Part shown: piece by piece, positions 23,260-30,005 of the stretch
Position numbering within the stretch: position 1 is the stretch's first letter
Layout: the number at the start of each line of letters is the position of its first letter
Position numbers and translations under genes: made by a program
The notes under the pieces: model-generated
Seen by the model: only the letters and a program-made list of their open reading frames with translations
The model's database searches: none
Told to the model about the DNA's origin: nothing
Origin: a virus
Virus record (IMG/VR): IMGVR_UViG_3300024520_000138
Coordinates: 1-44,784 of that record
Strand: one strand, 5' to 3'
Length of the DNA stretch: 44,784 nucleotides

Positions 23260-23543
23260 AAGCTGTGAGACCTCCCCAGATCAACCCAGATAGCTCCGTT
23301 TTATGCCCCTTATTAACCTATTACTAAATTCTGACGTATCAACCTGGGTAGACAGGATCAACCCAGCTGAGTATTCTGAGTATTAGGACAGCAGTTTGTA
23401 TTCGTAGAAGTACTAAACCCCTGCAATTAAGTCACTTAAACAGTATTTTTGAATCTATCATAAAATTTCGTGTTATAGTCCCAGGGAATGGGGTATAATT
23501 TGTCGGTTACATTTTGCAAGTTAACTAGATAGGAGATACAAAA
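23260..23543 (+). promoter_or_regulatory. Non-coding regulatory gap before the second plus-strand unit
   Basis: No convincing gene is present. Three CCCAG/CTGGG motifs form GATCAACCCAG at two places (about 23279 and 23357), the second pairing with ACCTGGGT upstream. GTCCCAGGGAAT at 23478-23489 is identical to the operator-like arm at 8841. TATAAT at 23494-23499 lies five bases after it; the -35 region (TGTTAT, 17 bases upstream) is weak, as expected for an activator-dependent promoter. TAGGAGATACAAAA then leads into the gene at 23544. Confidence 0.55.
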
Positions 23544-23819
23544 ATGGCGATTGAATTTTCAAGTGAAGCCCAACGCGAATCTTTCCAAAATGATGTTTTA
23601 GATTTCCTCTATGATAATTATCATGATGAAGATGGTAAAAATTACCAGGGCCAAAGTGTTAGTTTTGTATTAACTCAACTTAGGACCCAGAGAGGTGGAA
23701 GGGGATGGAAAGGTATTGGAGTTCTCAATGATTTTGAAACTCTTCTAGAAGTTGCTGATTTTAAAGTTTTACCATTGAGAAATTCTCGTAATCAAAAAGC
23801 CCGTGTAGTTACCCTTTAA
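23544..23819 (+). CDS. Unknown protein, 91 aa, first gene of the small-gene cluster
   Basis: TAGGAGATACAAAA before the ATG. The protein begins MAIEFSSEAQRESFQNDVLD and ends with a basic stretch RNSRNQKARVVTL. It is mixed alpha/beta with no recognised family. It sits nearest the TATAAT promoter region and so would be strongly expressed early. Confidence 0.65.
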   Translation: MAIEFSSEAQRESFQNDVLDFLYDNYHDEDGKNYQGQSVSFVLTQLRTQRGGRGWKGIGVLNDFETLLEVADFKVLPLRNSRNQKARVVTL

Positions 23820-23834
23820 TTTTTGGAGAATAAA

Positions 23835-24713
23835 ATGGCATACCATAAATTTGATTTTAGTAATCCCGAGGTATGGAGATACTTTGGCGGAGTAATGAAT
23901 TATTCCTCAGGTTCAGAAGAGGAAGCTGAAATAGCAGAGATGGTTTGTGAGAACATGGAGGAAGCTAACAATGTTCCTGGGCAAGTTGGATTTTATGGTA
24001 AGGAGTACGCAGTGTCTAATCTTTGTCGTGATGATAGTCGATTTGCATCCATTAATACCTGTGATCATTGTGGTACGTTTTTCAAGTACGGTGCAATATT
24101 CAAAAACAAAGATACTGGTGAACACTGTGTCGTCGGTCATGTATGTGCTACGAATACTCTCAACTTAACTGCCAACGAGTTCATGAATAAAAAGATGCGT
24201 AGAACCGTAGAGATGATTAAGACTAAGCTTAAAGGTGACGCGTTCCTAGCTTCCTTGATGTCTAACCGCCGAGATATCCTTTCATGGAGTCACTACATTG
24301 TCACGGATATCCGTAAAAGATTTCGACAGTACGGTTACTGCAGTGTTAAGCAATGGTCCCTGGTGAAGAAGATCGTAGCTGAAGATATTGAACGTGAAGC
24401 TGCCAAGGTAATGGAAGCAAAACATGCTAAGCCAGTTATTGAAGGCAAGGGGATGGTTATAGAAGGTGTTGTCCTTTACACTAAGTGGCAGGATGGTTAC
24501 ACGTATAATTCCCCACAAACTTTAAAGCTTATGATTAGAGATGTCAGGGGTTTTAAGGTTTGGGGATCTTGCCCTTCTTCTATTGAGGAACAGGTTTACG
24601 GTTCAGAAAAATGTATTATCAAGTTAGTTGCTAATGTTGAAGCTTCGAGAGATGATCCGACATTTGGTTTTTTTAAACGTCCACGTAAAGCAAAACTTTT
24701 AGAGGTGAAATAG
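23835..24713 (+). CDS. Zinc-finger-bearing phage protein, 292 aa
   Basis: Start at ATG 23835 with TTGGAGAATAAA upstream; a TTG at 23823 is in frame but its site is poorer. A zinc-binding segment near residues 72-105 reads CDHCGTFFKYG followed by HCVVGHVCATN, giving C-x2-C...C-x3-H-x2-C. The C-terminal third (VIEGVVLYTKWQDGY, then TLKLMIRDVRGFKVWGSCP) is beta-rich and could be an OB-like domain. Similar proteins occur in many phage early regions; I know no established activity. DNA or RNA binding is inferred. Confidence 0.65.
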   Translation: MAYHKFDFSNPEVWRYFGGVMNYSSGSEEEAEIAEMVCENMEEANNVPGQVGFYGKEYAVSNLCRDDSRFASINTCDHCGTFFKYGAIFKNKDTGEHCVVGHVCATNTLNLTANEFMNKKMRRTVEMIKTKLKGDAFLASLMSNRRDILSWSHYIVTDIRKRFRQYGYCSVKQWSLVKKIVAEDIEREAAKVMEAKHAKPVIEGKGMVIEGVVLYTKWQDGYTYNSPQTLKLMIRDVRGFKVWGSCPSSIEEQVYGSEKCIIKLVANVEASRDDPTFGFFKRPRKAKLLEVK

Positions 24714-24715
24714 AA

Positions 24716-24913
24716 ATGAACTTTGATAAAGATAACCGCAATATTTATGAAACATTTGAAGATGCGATGAAAGAGATGAAAGACAATTGTATAGTCACAT
24801 TTAAAACCGCAAACAATCGCCGCGAACTTGATTTGTCAAATTGGGGATACTACATCGTTGAGCCTATCGCTACTGCTAACGAACTAGATATCGCTCATTT
24901 CAATTCAAAGTAG
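24716..24913 (+). CDS. Unknown small protein, 65 aa
   Basis: GAGGTGAAATAGAA precedes the ATG (the stop of the upstream gene is within it). MNFDKDNRNIYETFEDAMKE is acidic and compact. No family recognised. A 6-bp inverted repeat CAAGGC/GCCTTG lies in the 63-base gap that follows. Confidence 0.6.
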   Translation: MNFDKDNRNIYETFEDAMKEMKDNCIVTFKTANNRRELDLSNWGYYIVEPIATANELDIAHFNSK

Positions 24914-24976
24914 ATAGCGTCAAGGCAGACACGGACGTCGAGCCTTGCCAGTATCAACCAACCATATGAAAATGAA

Positions 24977-25351
24977 ATGAAAGACAGCAAACGAAATCGT
25001 TCACTAAAATCTCGCCGCGCTAAAAGCGTTCCCGCTATCAGCAAGTATGCAGCTAAGCTGGATAGACCTGTGAAAACCCCAGAGCTGTCTGAGATCAAAA
25101 GAATACATTGGATAGGGTATATCGATGGTGCTATTCCCAGTGACTCAGAACACCTTGTGGGTACCTATCGTGCTGATGATGGTAACCTCTACGTAAAGGA
25201 TACTTTTGGAAATATCTTCAACGTCCATCATAAAGTGGCTTCATGCGGATACAGTGGCAATCAAATCGTATACCTTCCAGGGGTTTACCCAGTACGTTGG
25301 AAGCTGAGTGAACTTGAAGGTAAAAAACTTACAGGTCTTTTTGGAGAATAA
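24977..25351 (+). CDS. Unknown protein, 124 aa
   Basis: A basic N-terminus (MKDSKRNRSLKSRRAKSVPA) followed by a beta-rich domain (YVKDTFGNIFNVHHKVA). The ribosome binding site is weak (AAAATGAA). It may bind nucleic acid through the basic end, but no family is recognised. It shares the ending KLTGLFGE-type style with nothing else nearby. Confidence 0.55.
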   Translation: MKDSKRNRSLKSRRAKSVPAISKYAAKLDRPVKTPELSEIKRIHWIGYIDGAIPSDSEHLVGTYRADDGNLYVKDTFGNIFNVHHKVASCGYSGNQIVYLPGVYPVRWKLSELEGKKLTGLFGE

Positions 25352-25353
25352 AA

Positions 25354-25707
25354 ATGGCAAGCATTGACGTATACAGTGGGCAAGAAGGCCCAGCACATGA
25401 CCCGTACGCAGTGAGTACTATACTGTTCAAGAAAACAGACGGGACAGAAGTTGATTTAGTAATGGGTTCCCTGTCAGGATGTAAGCTATTCGTAAACGAC
25501 GAACAAGTTCTTACACCAAAGGAAATTAAGTTAGTACCTGGGGAATACCCTTACGAGCTTACCAACGTACTGCGTAATTTTGAAGACCAATGGCTATGTA
25601 TAGAGTTTGAAAAACTTACAGGGTTGACACCCGATAAGGCTGAACAACTCTACAACAAGCACTTTTACTTCGAAGATCCTATGGGCTGCGCTGCAGACTA
25701 TATCTAA
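25354..25707 (+). CDS. Unknown protein, 117 aa
   Basis: TTGGAGAATAAAA lies before the ATG. The sequence MASIDVYSGQEGPAHDPYAV continues as a beta-rich domain, ending FYFEDPMGCAADYI. No known family. Part of the string of short accessory genes. Confidence 0.6.
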   Translation: MASIDVYSGQEGPAHDPYAVSTILFKKTDGTEVDLVMGSLSGCKLFVNDEQVLTPKEIKLVPGEYPYELTNVLRNFEDQWLCIEFEKLTGLTPDKAEQLYNKHFYFEDPMGCAADYI

Positions 25708-25721
25708 TCCTGGAGAATGAA

Positions 25722-25904
25722 ATGAGTATAACACGGTATGATTTTAAAATGGATTCTATGGTTTCTTGCTATTGTGAAATGGAGGAAGCTGTAGACGGTA
25801 CCTACGTGTCTTACGAAGACTACAAAAACCTTGAAATACGTAATTCCGAATTGGAATCTTACAAAAGTGAGATTGAACGACTAGCTAAGGAGATACAAAA
25901 ATGA
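25722..25904 (+). CDS. Unknown small protein, 60 aa
   Basis: CTGGAGAATGAA precedes the ATG. The C-terminal half is a coiled coil (NSELESYKSEIERLAKEI); two Cys and several acidic residues are in the N-terminal half. Stop overlaps the next start (ATGA). No family recognised. Confidence 0.6.
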   Translation: MSITRYDFKMDSMVSCYCEMEEAVDGTYVSYEDYKNLEIRNSELESYKSEIERLAKEIQK

Positions 25905-26197
25905 ATAGCACATTTGACTATTACAAATTGCATGTAGAAGCTTCTGATCGCTTTGTTGTAAAAGGCTACGGGTCGTATCCAAAGCATTCTGTTAACTTCG
26001 GTATGACTAGGATCTGCTTTCTCGATTCGTTCACCACTGAAGCTGAAGCTTTGGAAAAATATCCAATGCTTTTAGACAACGGTAAAGATTCTATGTATAG
26101 TAATAAGTTCATGGATCCATCGACAGACCCGGGTCCTATTCCACCACCAGGGTTTGATCCTGCAGACGCAGGTGAACAATGGGATGAGGATTACTAA
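25901..26197 (+). CDS. Unknown protein, 98 aa
   Basis: AGGAGATACAAAA before the ATG. MNSTFDYYKLHVEASDRFVV starts a small alpha/beta domain; the C-terminus is Pro- and acid-rich (PGPIPPPGFDPADAGEQWDED) and probably disordered. Its stop overlaps the next start (TAATG). Confidence 0.6.
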   Translation: MNSTFDYYKLHVEASDRFVVKGYGSYPKHSVNFGMTRICFLDSFTTEAEALEKYPMLLDNGKDSMYSNKFMDPSTDPGPIPPPGFDPADAGEQWDEDY

Positions 26198-26388
26198 TGG
26201 AATACGATAACGTTATAATCCTGGAGTGTGATAGCAAACGACACTTGTTGTCTGAGGTAGACGAAATACTTGACTATGGAGAAGACCCATTTGGACGAGA
26301 CACTGTGTGGTACACCTGCTCAGAATGTAAAGAGGCACATTCGTCTATTCTTATTAAAGACCATAATTTTAACCCTGGAGAATCCTAA
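26197..26388 (+). CDS. Small protein with one CxxC, 63 aa
   Basis: Starts within the upstream stop. MEYDNVIILECDSKRHLLSE is acidic; WYTCSECKEAHSS gives a C-x2-C and a His that, with Cys10, could hold a zinc ion. The stop is just after the ribosome binding site of the next gene (CTGGAGAATCCTA). Confidence 0.55.
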   Translation: MEYDNVIILECDSKRHLLSEVDEILDYGEDPFGRDTVWYTCSECKEAHSSILIKDHNFNPGES

Positions 26389-26663
26389 TGATAAAAGACC
26401 CACGACCACTTTATATCATTGCAGCTGACATAGCATCCCACTGGTACAATACACACTATACAGCTAAGCCGTATCTTGACGCTATGCGAGAACTCAACTC
26501 GATAAACGGAGAGTACGGCGCTGACAGCGCACGAGACGTAGTTTTGTACTTCCTTAGTAACGCTTCAACTTTTCGAGGTCCGGAAGCAAGGCGTATTAAA
26601 GCTGAACTAAATGATCTTTTAGACACCACACAATTGGAGGATACCACTGATGTGCCACATTGA
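26388..26663 (+). CDS. Unknown helical protein, 91 aa
   Basis: CTGGAGAATCCTA before the ATG. It is all-helical with MIKDPRPLYIIAADIASHWY, then a segment rich in Arg and Ala (NASTFRGPEARRIKAELNDL). This resembles a short phage family of YxxAxxI-A-x-W type that I cannot name. Its end overlaps the next start. Confidence 0.6.
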   Translation: MIKDPRPLYIIAADIASHWYNTHYTAKPYLDAMRELNSINGEYGADSARDVVLYFLSNASTFRGPEARRIKAELNDLLDTTQLEDTTDVPH

Positions 26664-26895
26664 TTCAGTTGAATTTTGGAGAACTCGTTTAGATGCTGTG
26701 CGCAGTATGTGTACTAACAAAATTTCTAAGCAAAGAGATTGTTCGAGTTTAGTAGCCGATCAAATATTCTTGTCGTACATGTTAGACAAATTTGGTATTT
26801 CGTTTCTCAGTTTGAAAACCGAATCTGTTGAACAGTGTCGGGAAGACATCGAATGTATTTACAAAACCACTTTATCAGGAGTATTAGTACTATGA
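26650..26895 (+). CDS. Unknown protein, 81 aa
   Basis: TTGGAGGATACCACTG precedes the ATG inside the upstream gene. MCHIDSVEFWRTRLDAVRSM begins a helical protein with five Cys. No family recognised. Its stop overlaps the next start. Confidence 0.55.
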   Translation: MCHIDSVEFWRTRLDAVRSMCTNKISKQRDCSSLVADQIFLSYMLDKFGISFLSLKTESVEQCREDIECIYKTTLSGVLVL

Positions 26896-27119
26896 ACAAA
26901 ATCGAAAATTCTTACAAGTCGTATAAAGCAGCAGCGTATGGACCATCAACCCATCTTACTAAACTACAAGCTCAAGAAATTAAGCGAGCATTCTTCGCTG
27001 GTGCCTGTGGTTTATTTGGTATTCTGATGATAATCAGTAAACCTTCGGACCTTCAGACACTGCAAGACGAAATTCTGGCGTTTTCCGACCGCGTCTCAGA
27101 TCCTGATGACCCAGCGTAA
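26892..27119 (+). CDS. Small phage protein of the RAFFAGA type, 75 aa
   Basis: Start at ATG 26892, overlapping the upstream stop. The EIKRAFFAGACGLFGILMII segment resembles a widespread short phage protein that has RAF(Y/F)AGA after a helix; the function is unknown. Here the segment continues into a more hydrophobic run and may be membrane-associated. The C-terminus is acidic (SDRVSDPDDPA). Confidence 0.6.
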   Translation: MNKIENSYKSYKAAAYGPSTHLTKLQAQEIKRAFFAGACGLFGILMIISKPSDLQTLQDEILAFSDRVSDPDDPA

Positions 27120-27135
27120 CTACGAGGATACTAAA

Positions 27136-27738
27136 ATGAAAAATAAACGATCAAGAATACTTACAGGAATTCTCCTGTTTTTTGGATACCTAACATTATG
27201 GGCAGCAATGATTTTCGTAGTTATAGTTCTGTCTACAGGTAACGCGGAAGCTAAGTCGGAGATACGGTTTGATCTTGGGGTATCAGCCAACTTCAGTTTA
27301 GTAGATGAAGTGTACGATTGGAAAAGCAACGATCAAGTTGGTGCAGTTGTAGTTATCTATGCACTGAGACCTATAACGAAGATGTTTACCATCAACGCTG
27401 GATACAAACACGTATCTCAGTGGCTCACCGGTCAGAGCATCGACGGTAAAAAAGAGTCATCACTTGATCAAATGTTTTTTAGTGTTACTGCCAATCTAAC
27501 TAATAGCTTCGCTATTGATCTAGGTGTGACAACAGCTCAACAGCCTGACGAAGCAAAAAAGTATGATTGGACTGATGATGACCGGTGGGGTTCAACGATT
27601 GATATATACTACCACTGGGATAAACATCGGTGTGGGTACTCTAATGATTCCCAGTATGCTAAGGGTTGGCCATACGCAGAAGACGCCGGAGCAAGCTTAG
27701 ACATGCTGTATTGTCGAACTACTCTATGGACATACTAG
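27136..27738 (+). CDS. Predicted exported outer-membrane beta-barrel protein, PagL-like
   Basis: 200 residues from ATG 27136 (GAGGATACTAAA upstream). A basic start, a long hydrophobic segment (GILLFFGYLTLWAAMIFVVI) and a possible signal peptidase site after NAEA. The mature part alternates polar and aromatic residues in beta-strand style (IRFDLGVSANFSL, MFFSVTANLTNSFAIDLGV). TINAGYKHVSQW resembles the Y-x-H-x-S signature of PagL-type lipid A deacylases, with Glu thirteen residues after the Ser; PagL itself has Glu twelve after. It is the last gene of the plus arm. A role in altering host lipopolysaccharide or blocking superinfection is a hypothesis. Confidence 0.6.
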   Translation: MKNKRSRILTGILLFFGYLTLWAAMIFVVIVLSTGNAEAKSEIRFDLGVSANFSLVDEVYDWKSNDQVGAVVVIYALRPITKMFTINAGYKHVSQWLTGQSIDGKKESSLDQMFFSVTANLTNSFAIDLGVTTAQQPDEAKKYDWTDDDRWGSTIDIYYHWDKHRCGYSNDSQYAKGWPYAEDAGASLDMLYCRTTLWTY

Positions 27739-28727
27739 TACAACTCGTCATGAACCTTTAGTAGAGCTGCCGCTATGTCAACACATGCCGGATTTCTGAG
27801 TTGGGTAATAAAACCCTTTCGATGTATGAAATCCGGCATGACAATAACACTAGGGCAGTTAACGTTTGATAAGAAGAAGTCTGGACCGTTAGCAGGATCA
27901 TCTTTATAATACCCTTCCTTAACCCCTTGGTCTATCCCGAAGTGCTCCCCAACAGCGTCTGACACAACCTCCGCCACACGTTTACTACTAGTATTCCTTG
28001 GTGCGTATAACGTAGTACAACCTTCACCATTAGGGCCAGTCGACGTATCAGGATTATGGCTGAAATGTACTTCAATAGCTATTGAGGTTGAGGGATCACG
28101 ATCATTGATGAATCGAACTTTACGTTTAGTTGTACCCTGGGGAACTAGTAGACATTGAGAACCAAGTATCTCAGCTAAGCAGTTAGCCCATCGAATTGAT
28201 TCGTCATATTCATTGAAGCCGTTATAGCTGACACCTGGCTTTTCCTCGTGATGTGCAATGCTGATAAATATCATGGGGGATATACCTCCGATTAAGTTTT
28301 TGATCCCTTCAAGTTCTGTGAATTTTAGTTCTGAAATATCACCAACTATCCGTCCCTGGTGAACTAATGCGTCGATAACGTCTTCTTCACTAACTCCTTT
28401 GATTCTGTCTATTAAAGACTTAACTTCTTGTACTCGACGTTCTTTAACTTCACCTTCGATAATGCAACAGGGTTCAGATATTTCAATTTCATCTGATAGA
28501 GATACCGGGCAGCGTTTGTCAGAACAGCGTCCAACCTTGTCCAATAGTTCTCGAGCTCGGATGTACCCTTGACAACAAATCTCGACGTCATAGTATTCAC
28601 CATCTATTTCTCCATGATCGACAGGATTAAACTCTGCATCCGAGAAAGGTGTCTCTTGTGTATGAACACATAGAGGAATGTCCGGATTACCGTTGGCGAA
28701 ATAAATTCTAGCGTATTGTGTTTTCAT
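27735..28727 (-). CDS. N-acetylmuramoyl-L-alanine amidase (Amidase_3-like), candidate endolysin
   Basis: A 330-residue protein. The C-terminal half (about 150-330) has the Amidase_3 layout: FISIAHHEEKPG with H159, FNEYDESIRW with E173 and E176, AIEVHFSHNP with H221, and CPSVIVMPDFIHRKGF. In the last motif the Glu that usually completes catalysis is replaced by Met297 with Asp299 nearby. The N-terminal 130 residues hold eight or so Cys (C20, C51, C52, C68, C73, C87, C88) and no recognised domain; they might bind zinc. No signal peptide is seen. As the last gene of the minus arm it is the best lysis enzyme candidate. Its stop shares CTAG with the convergent gene. Confidence 0.72.
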   Translation of the reverse strand: MKTQYARIYFANGNPDIPLCVHTQETPFSDAEFNPVDHGEIDGEYYDVEICCQGYIRARELLDKVGRCSDKRCPVSLSDEIEISEPCCIIEGEVKERRVQEVKSLIDRIKGVSEEDVIDALVHQGRIVGDISELKFTELEGIKNLIGGISPMIFISIAHHEEKPGVSYNGFNEYDESIRWANCLAEILGSQCLLVPQGTTKRKVRFINDRDPSTSIAIEVHFSHNPDTSTGPNGEGCTTLYAPRNTSSKRVAEVVSDAVGEHFGIDQGVKEGYYKDDPANGPDFFLSNVNCPSVIVMPDFIHRKGFITQLRNPACVDIAAALLKVHDELY

Positions 28728-28741
28728 AGGTTATTCTCAGT

Positions 28742-29155
28742 TTATGAGGCGGCGACATATCGATGATCAACATCGTAACTACTTGCCGAAGTAAAATACA
28801 AAGAGCAGCGTGGTTGTGAACCATCACTACCTGCGGTAGTATGTCCTGATAGTGTAGCTGGTGAAGCTGAATGAAACATAGGAAAGAAACAGTAATCATT
28901 AAAGGTGAAGTATACGTACTCAGCCAGGCTAGCACTACCGGCAGTAGACGCTAAGGAAGTTTTAATTTCAGATGTTCCTACAGCAGCAGTGGCAATGGAA
29001 ATGGCAGTAGCAGATAGTAGACCAATACTAGCTTGAACATTTTGAGGGGCACTAGCATCGGCGTTAGCTTGCGCTGTGATATCAGCTTGCAGGTTATTCA
29101 TCTGCGTACTAGTTAAGATGGGTCCATCTGTAAATGTCTGGTTTGTCCAAGTCAT
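28742..29155 (-). CDS. Tail-tip paralogue C, 137 aa
   Basis: Third of three tandem genes sharing MTWTNQTFTDGPILTSTQMN-like starts, a middle Ala-rich helix with IxAxAVGxSEIK, and an end with YFTFNDYCFFPMFHSA. All three end in a Tyr-rich strand (SYDVDHRYVAAS). Probably fibre or tip proteins that trimerise or assemble together. Two bases separate it from paralogue B. Confidence 0.65.
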   Translation of the reverse strand: MTWTNQTFTDGPILTSTQMNNLQADITAQANADASAPQNVQASIGLLSATAISIATAAVGTSEIKTSLASTAGSASLAEYVYFTFNDYCFFPMFHSASPATLSGHTTAGSDGSQPRCSLYFTSASSYDVDHRYVAAS

Positions 29156-29157
29156 GT

Positions 29158-29580
29158 CTAAGACCCTGTTGTAACATAGCGATAAGCAACTTCATAAGAA
29201 GCTTCCGCTGTGACAGCTGTTAAAGAAAACCTAGGTGATGAACCACTACCACCGTCAGATAAGTGAGGTCTCCAGGTAGTTCGTTGTGCTGATACGTAGA
29301 TCATAGGAAAGAAAGCGTTTCGGCTTAGAATAATTCCTACGTTTTCACCAACACTAAGACTACCACTAGTAGACGTCAGCGCTGTTGCTAATTTGCTTCG
29401 TACGACAGCGCTGGCTGCGATCTTAGCTGCAGTAATAGATCCTGTTGCATAACTACCAACTTGTTGCTTAGGTGCACCAGTATCACCATTAGCTTGTGCT
29501 GTGATATCGTCATTGACAGCGTTAAGGGCAGTGTCGTGAAGCTCCTGACCTACTTGGAATATTGTTCCTACCCAGGTCAT
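29158..29580 (-). CDS. Tail-tip paralogue B, 140 aa
   Basis: Middle copy: MTWVGTIFQVGQELHDTALN, AKIAASAVVRSKLATALTST, then NAFFPMIYVSA and GGSGSSPRFSL. The end matches its neighbours (SYEVAYRYVTTGS). Divergence from copies A and C is moderate and spread evenly, so the duplications are old. Confidence 0.65.
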   Translation of the reverse strand: MTWVGTIFQVGQELHDTALNAVNDDITAQANGDTGAPKQQVGSYATGSITAAKIAASAVVRSKLATALTSTSGSLSVGENVGIILSRNAFFPMIYVSAQRTTWRPHLSDGGSGSSPRFSLTAVTAEASYEVAYRYVTTGS

Positions 29581-29582
29581 AG

Positions 29583-30005
29583 TTATACCCCCGTTGTTAG
29601 ATAGAGGTGGTCAATATCGTAATCTGTACTTGCGATAGGACCATTTAGTAAAGAGAACCGTGGTGATGCCCCACTACCTCCGTCTGTATCGTGTGACCGA
29701 ACAAGAACGAATTCATTCGGTGTTGAATGTATCATTGGAAAGAAAGCATAATCATTCAAGGTTATACTCACAGCAGTATCGGTTGCTAATGTTCCCGCTG
29801 AAGTTGCAGCAGCTTGAGATAGCTCACTTCGACCAACTGCAGCTGCCGCTATACGAGCAGCGTTGAATGCATCATTGGCGATAGCAGCTGTGACTAACTT
29901 AGGTGCACCAGTATCACCATTAGCTTTGGCGAGAATATCCGCCTGAAGATTCGTCAACTGGGCAGCAGTTAAAGTTCCGGAGAAAGTACGTCCTGTCCAA
30001 GTCAT
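29583..30005 (-). CDS. Tail-tip paralogue A, 140 aa
   Basis: First copy, starting four bases inside the end of the 661-residue tail protein (ATGA). MTWTGRTFSGTLTAAQLTNL, then ANGDTGAPKLV (also in copy B as ANGDTGAPK), an Ala-rich helical hinge, NDYAFFPMIHST and GGSGASPRFSLL. Similar small proteins with FFPMI and GGSG..PRFSL occur in other environmental phages near tail-tip genes. I infer a host-contact or fibre role. Confidence 0.65.
   Translation of the reverse strand: MTWTGRTFSGTLTAAQLTNLQADILAKANGDTGAPKLVTAAIANDAFNAARIAAAAVGRSELSQAAATSAGTLATDTAVSITLNDYAFFPMIHSTPNEFVLVRSHDTDGGSGASPRFSLLNGPIASTDYDIDHLYLTTGV

Noticed and set aside
29660-29866. Plus-strand open frame inside the tail-tip paralogue.
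   Set aside because: Shadow frame of a well-supported minus-strand gene; no ribosome binding site and no independent protein character.
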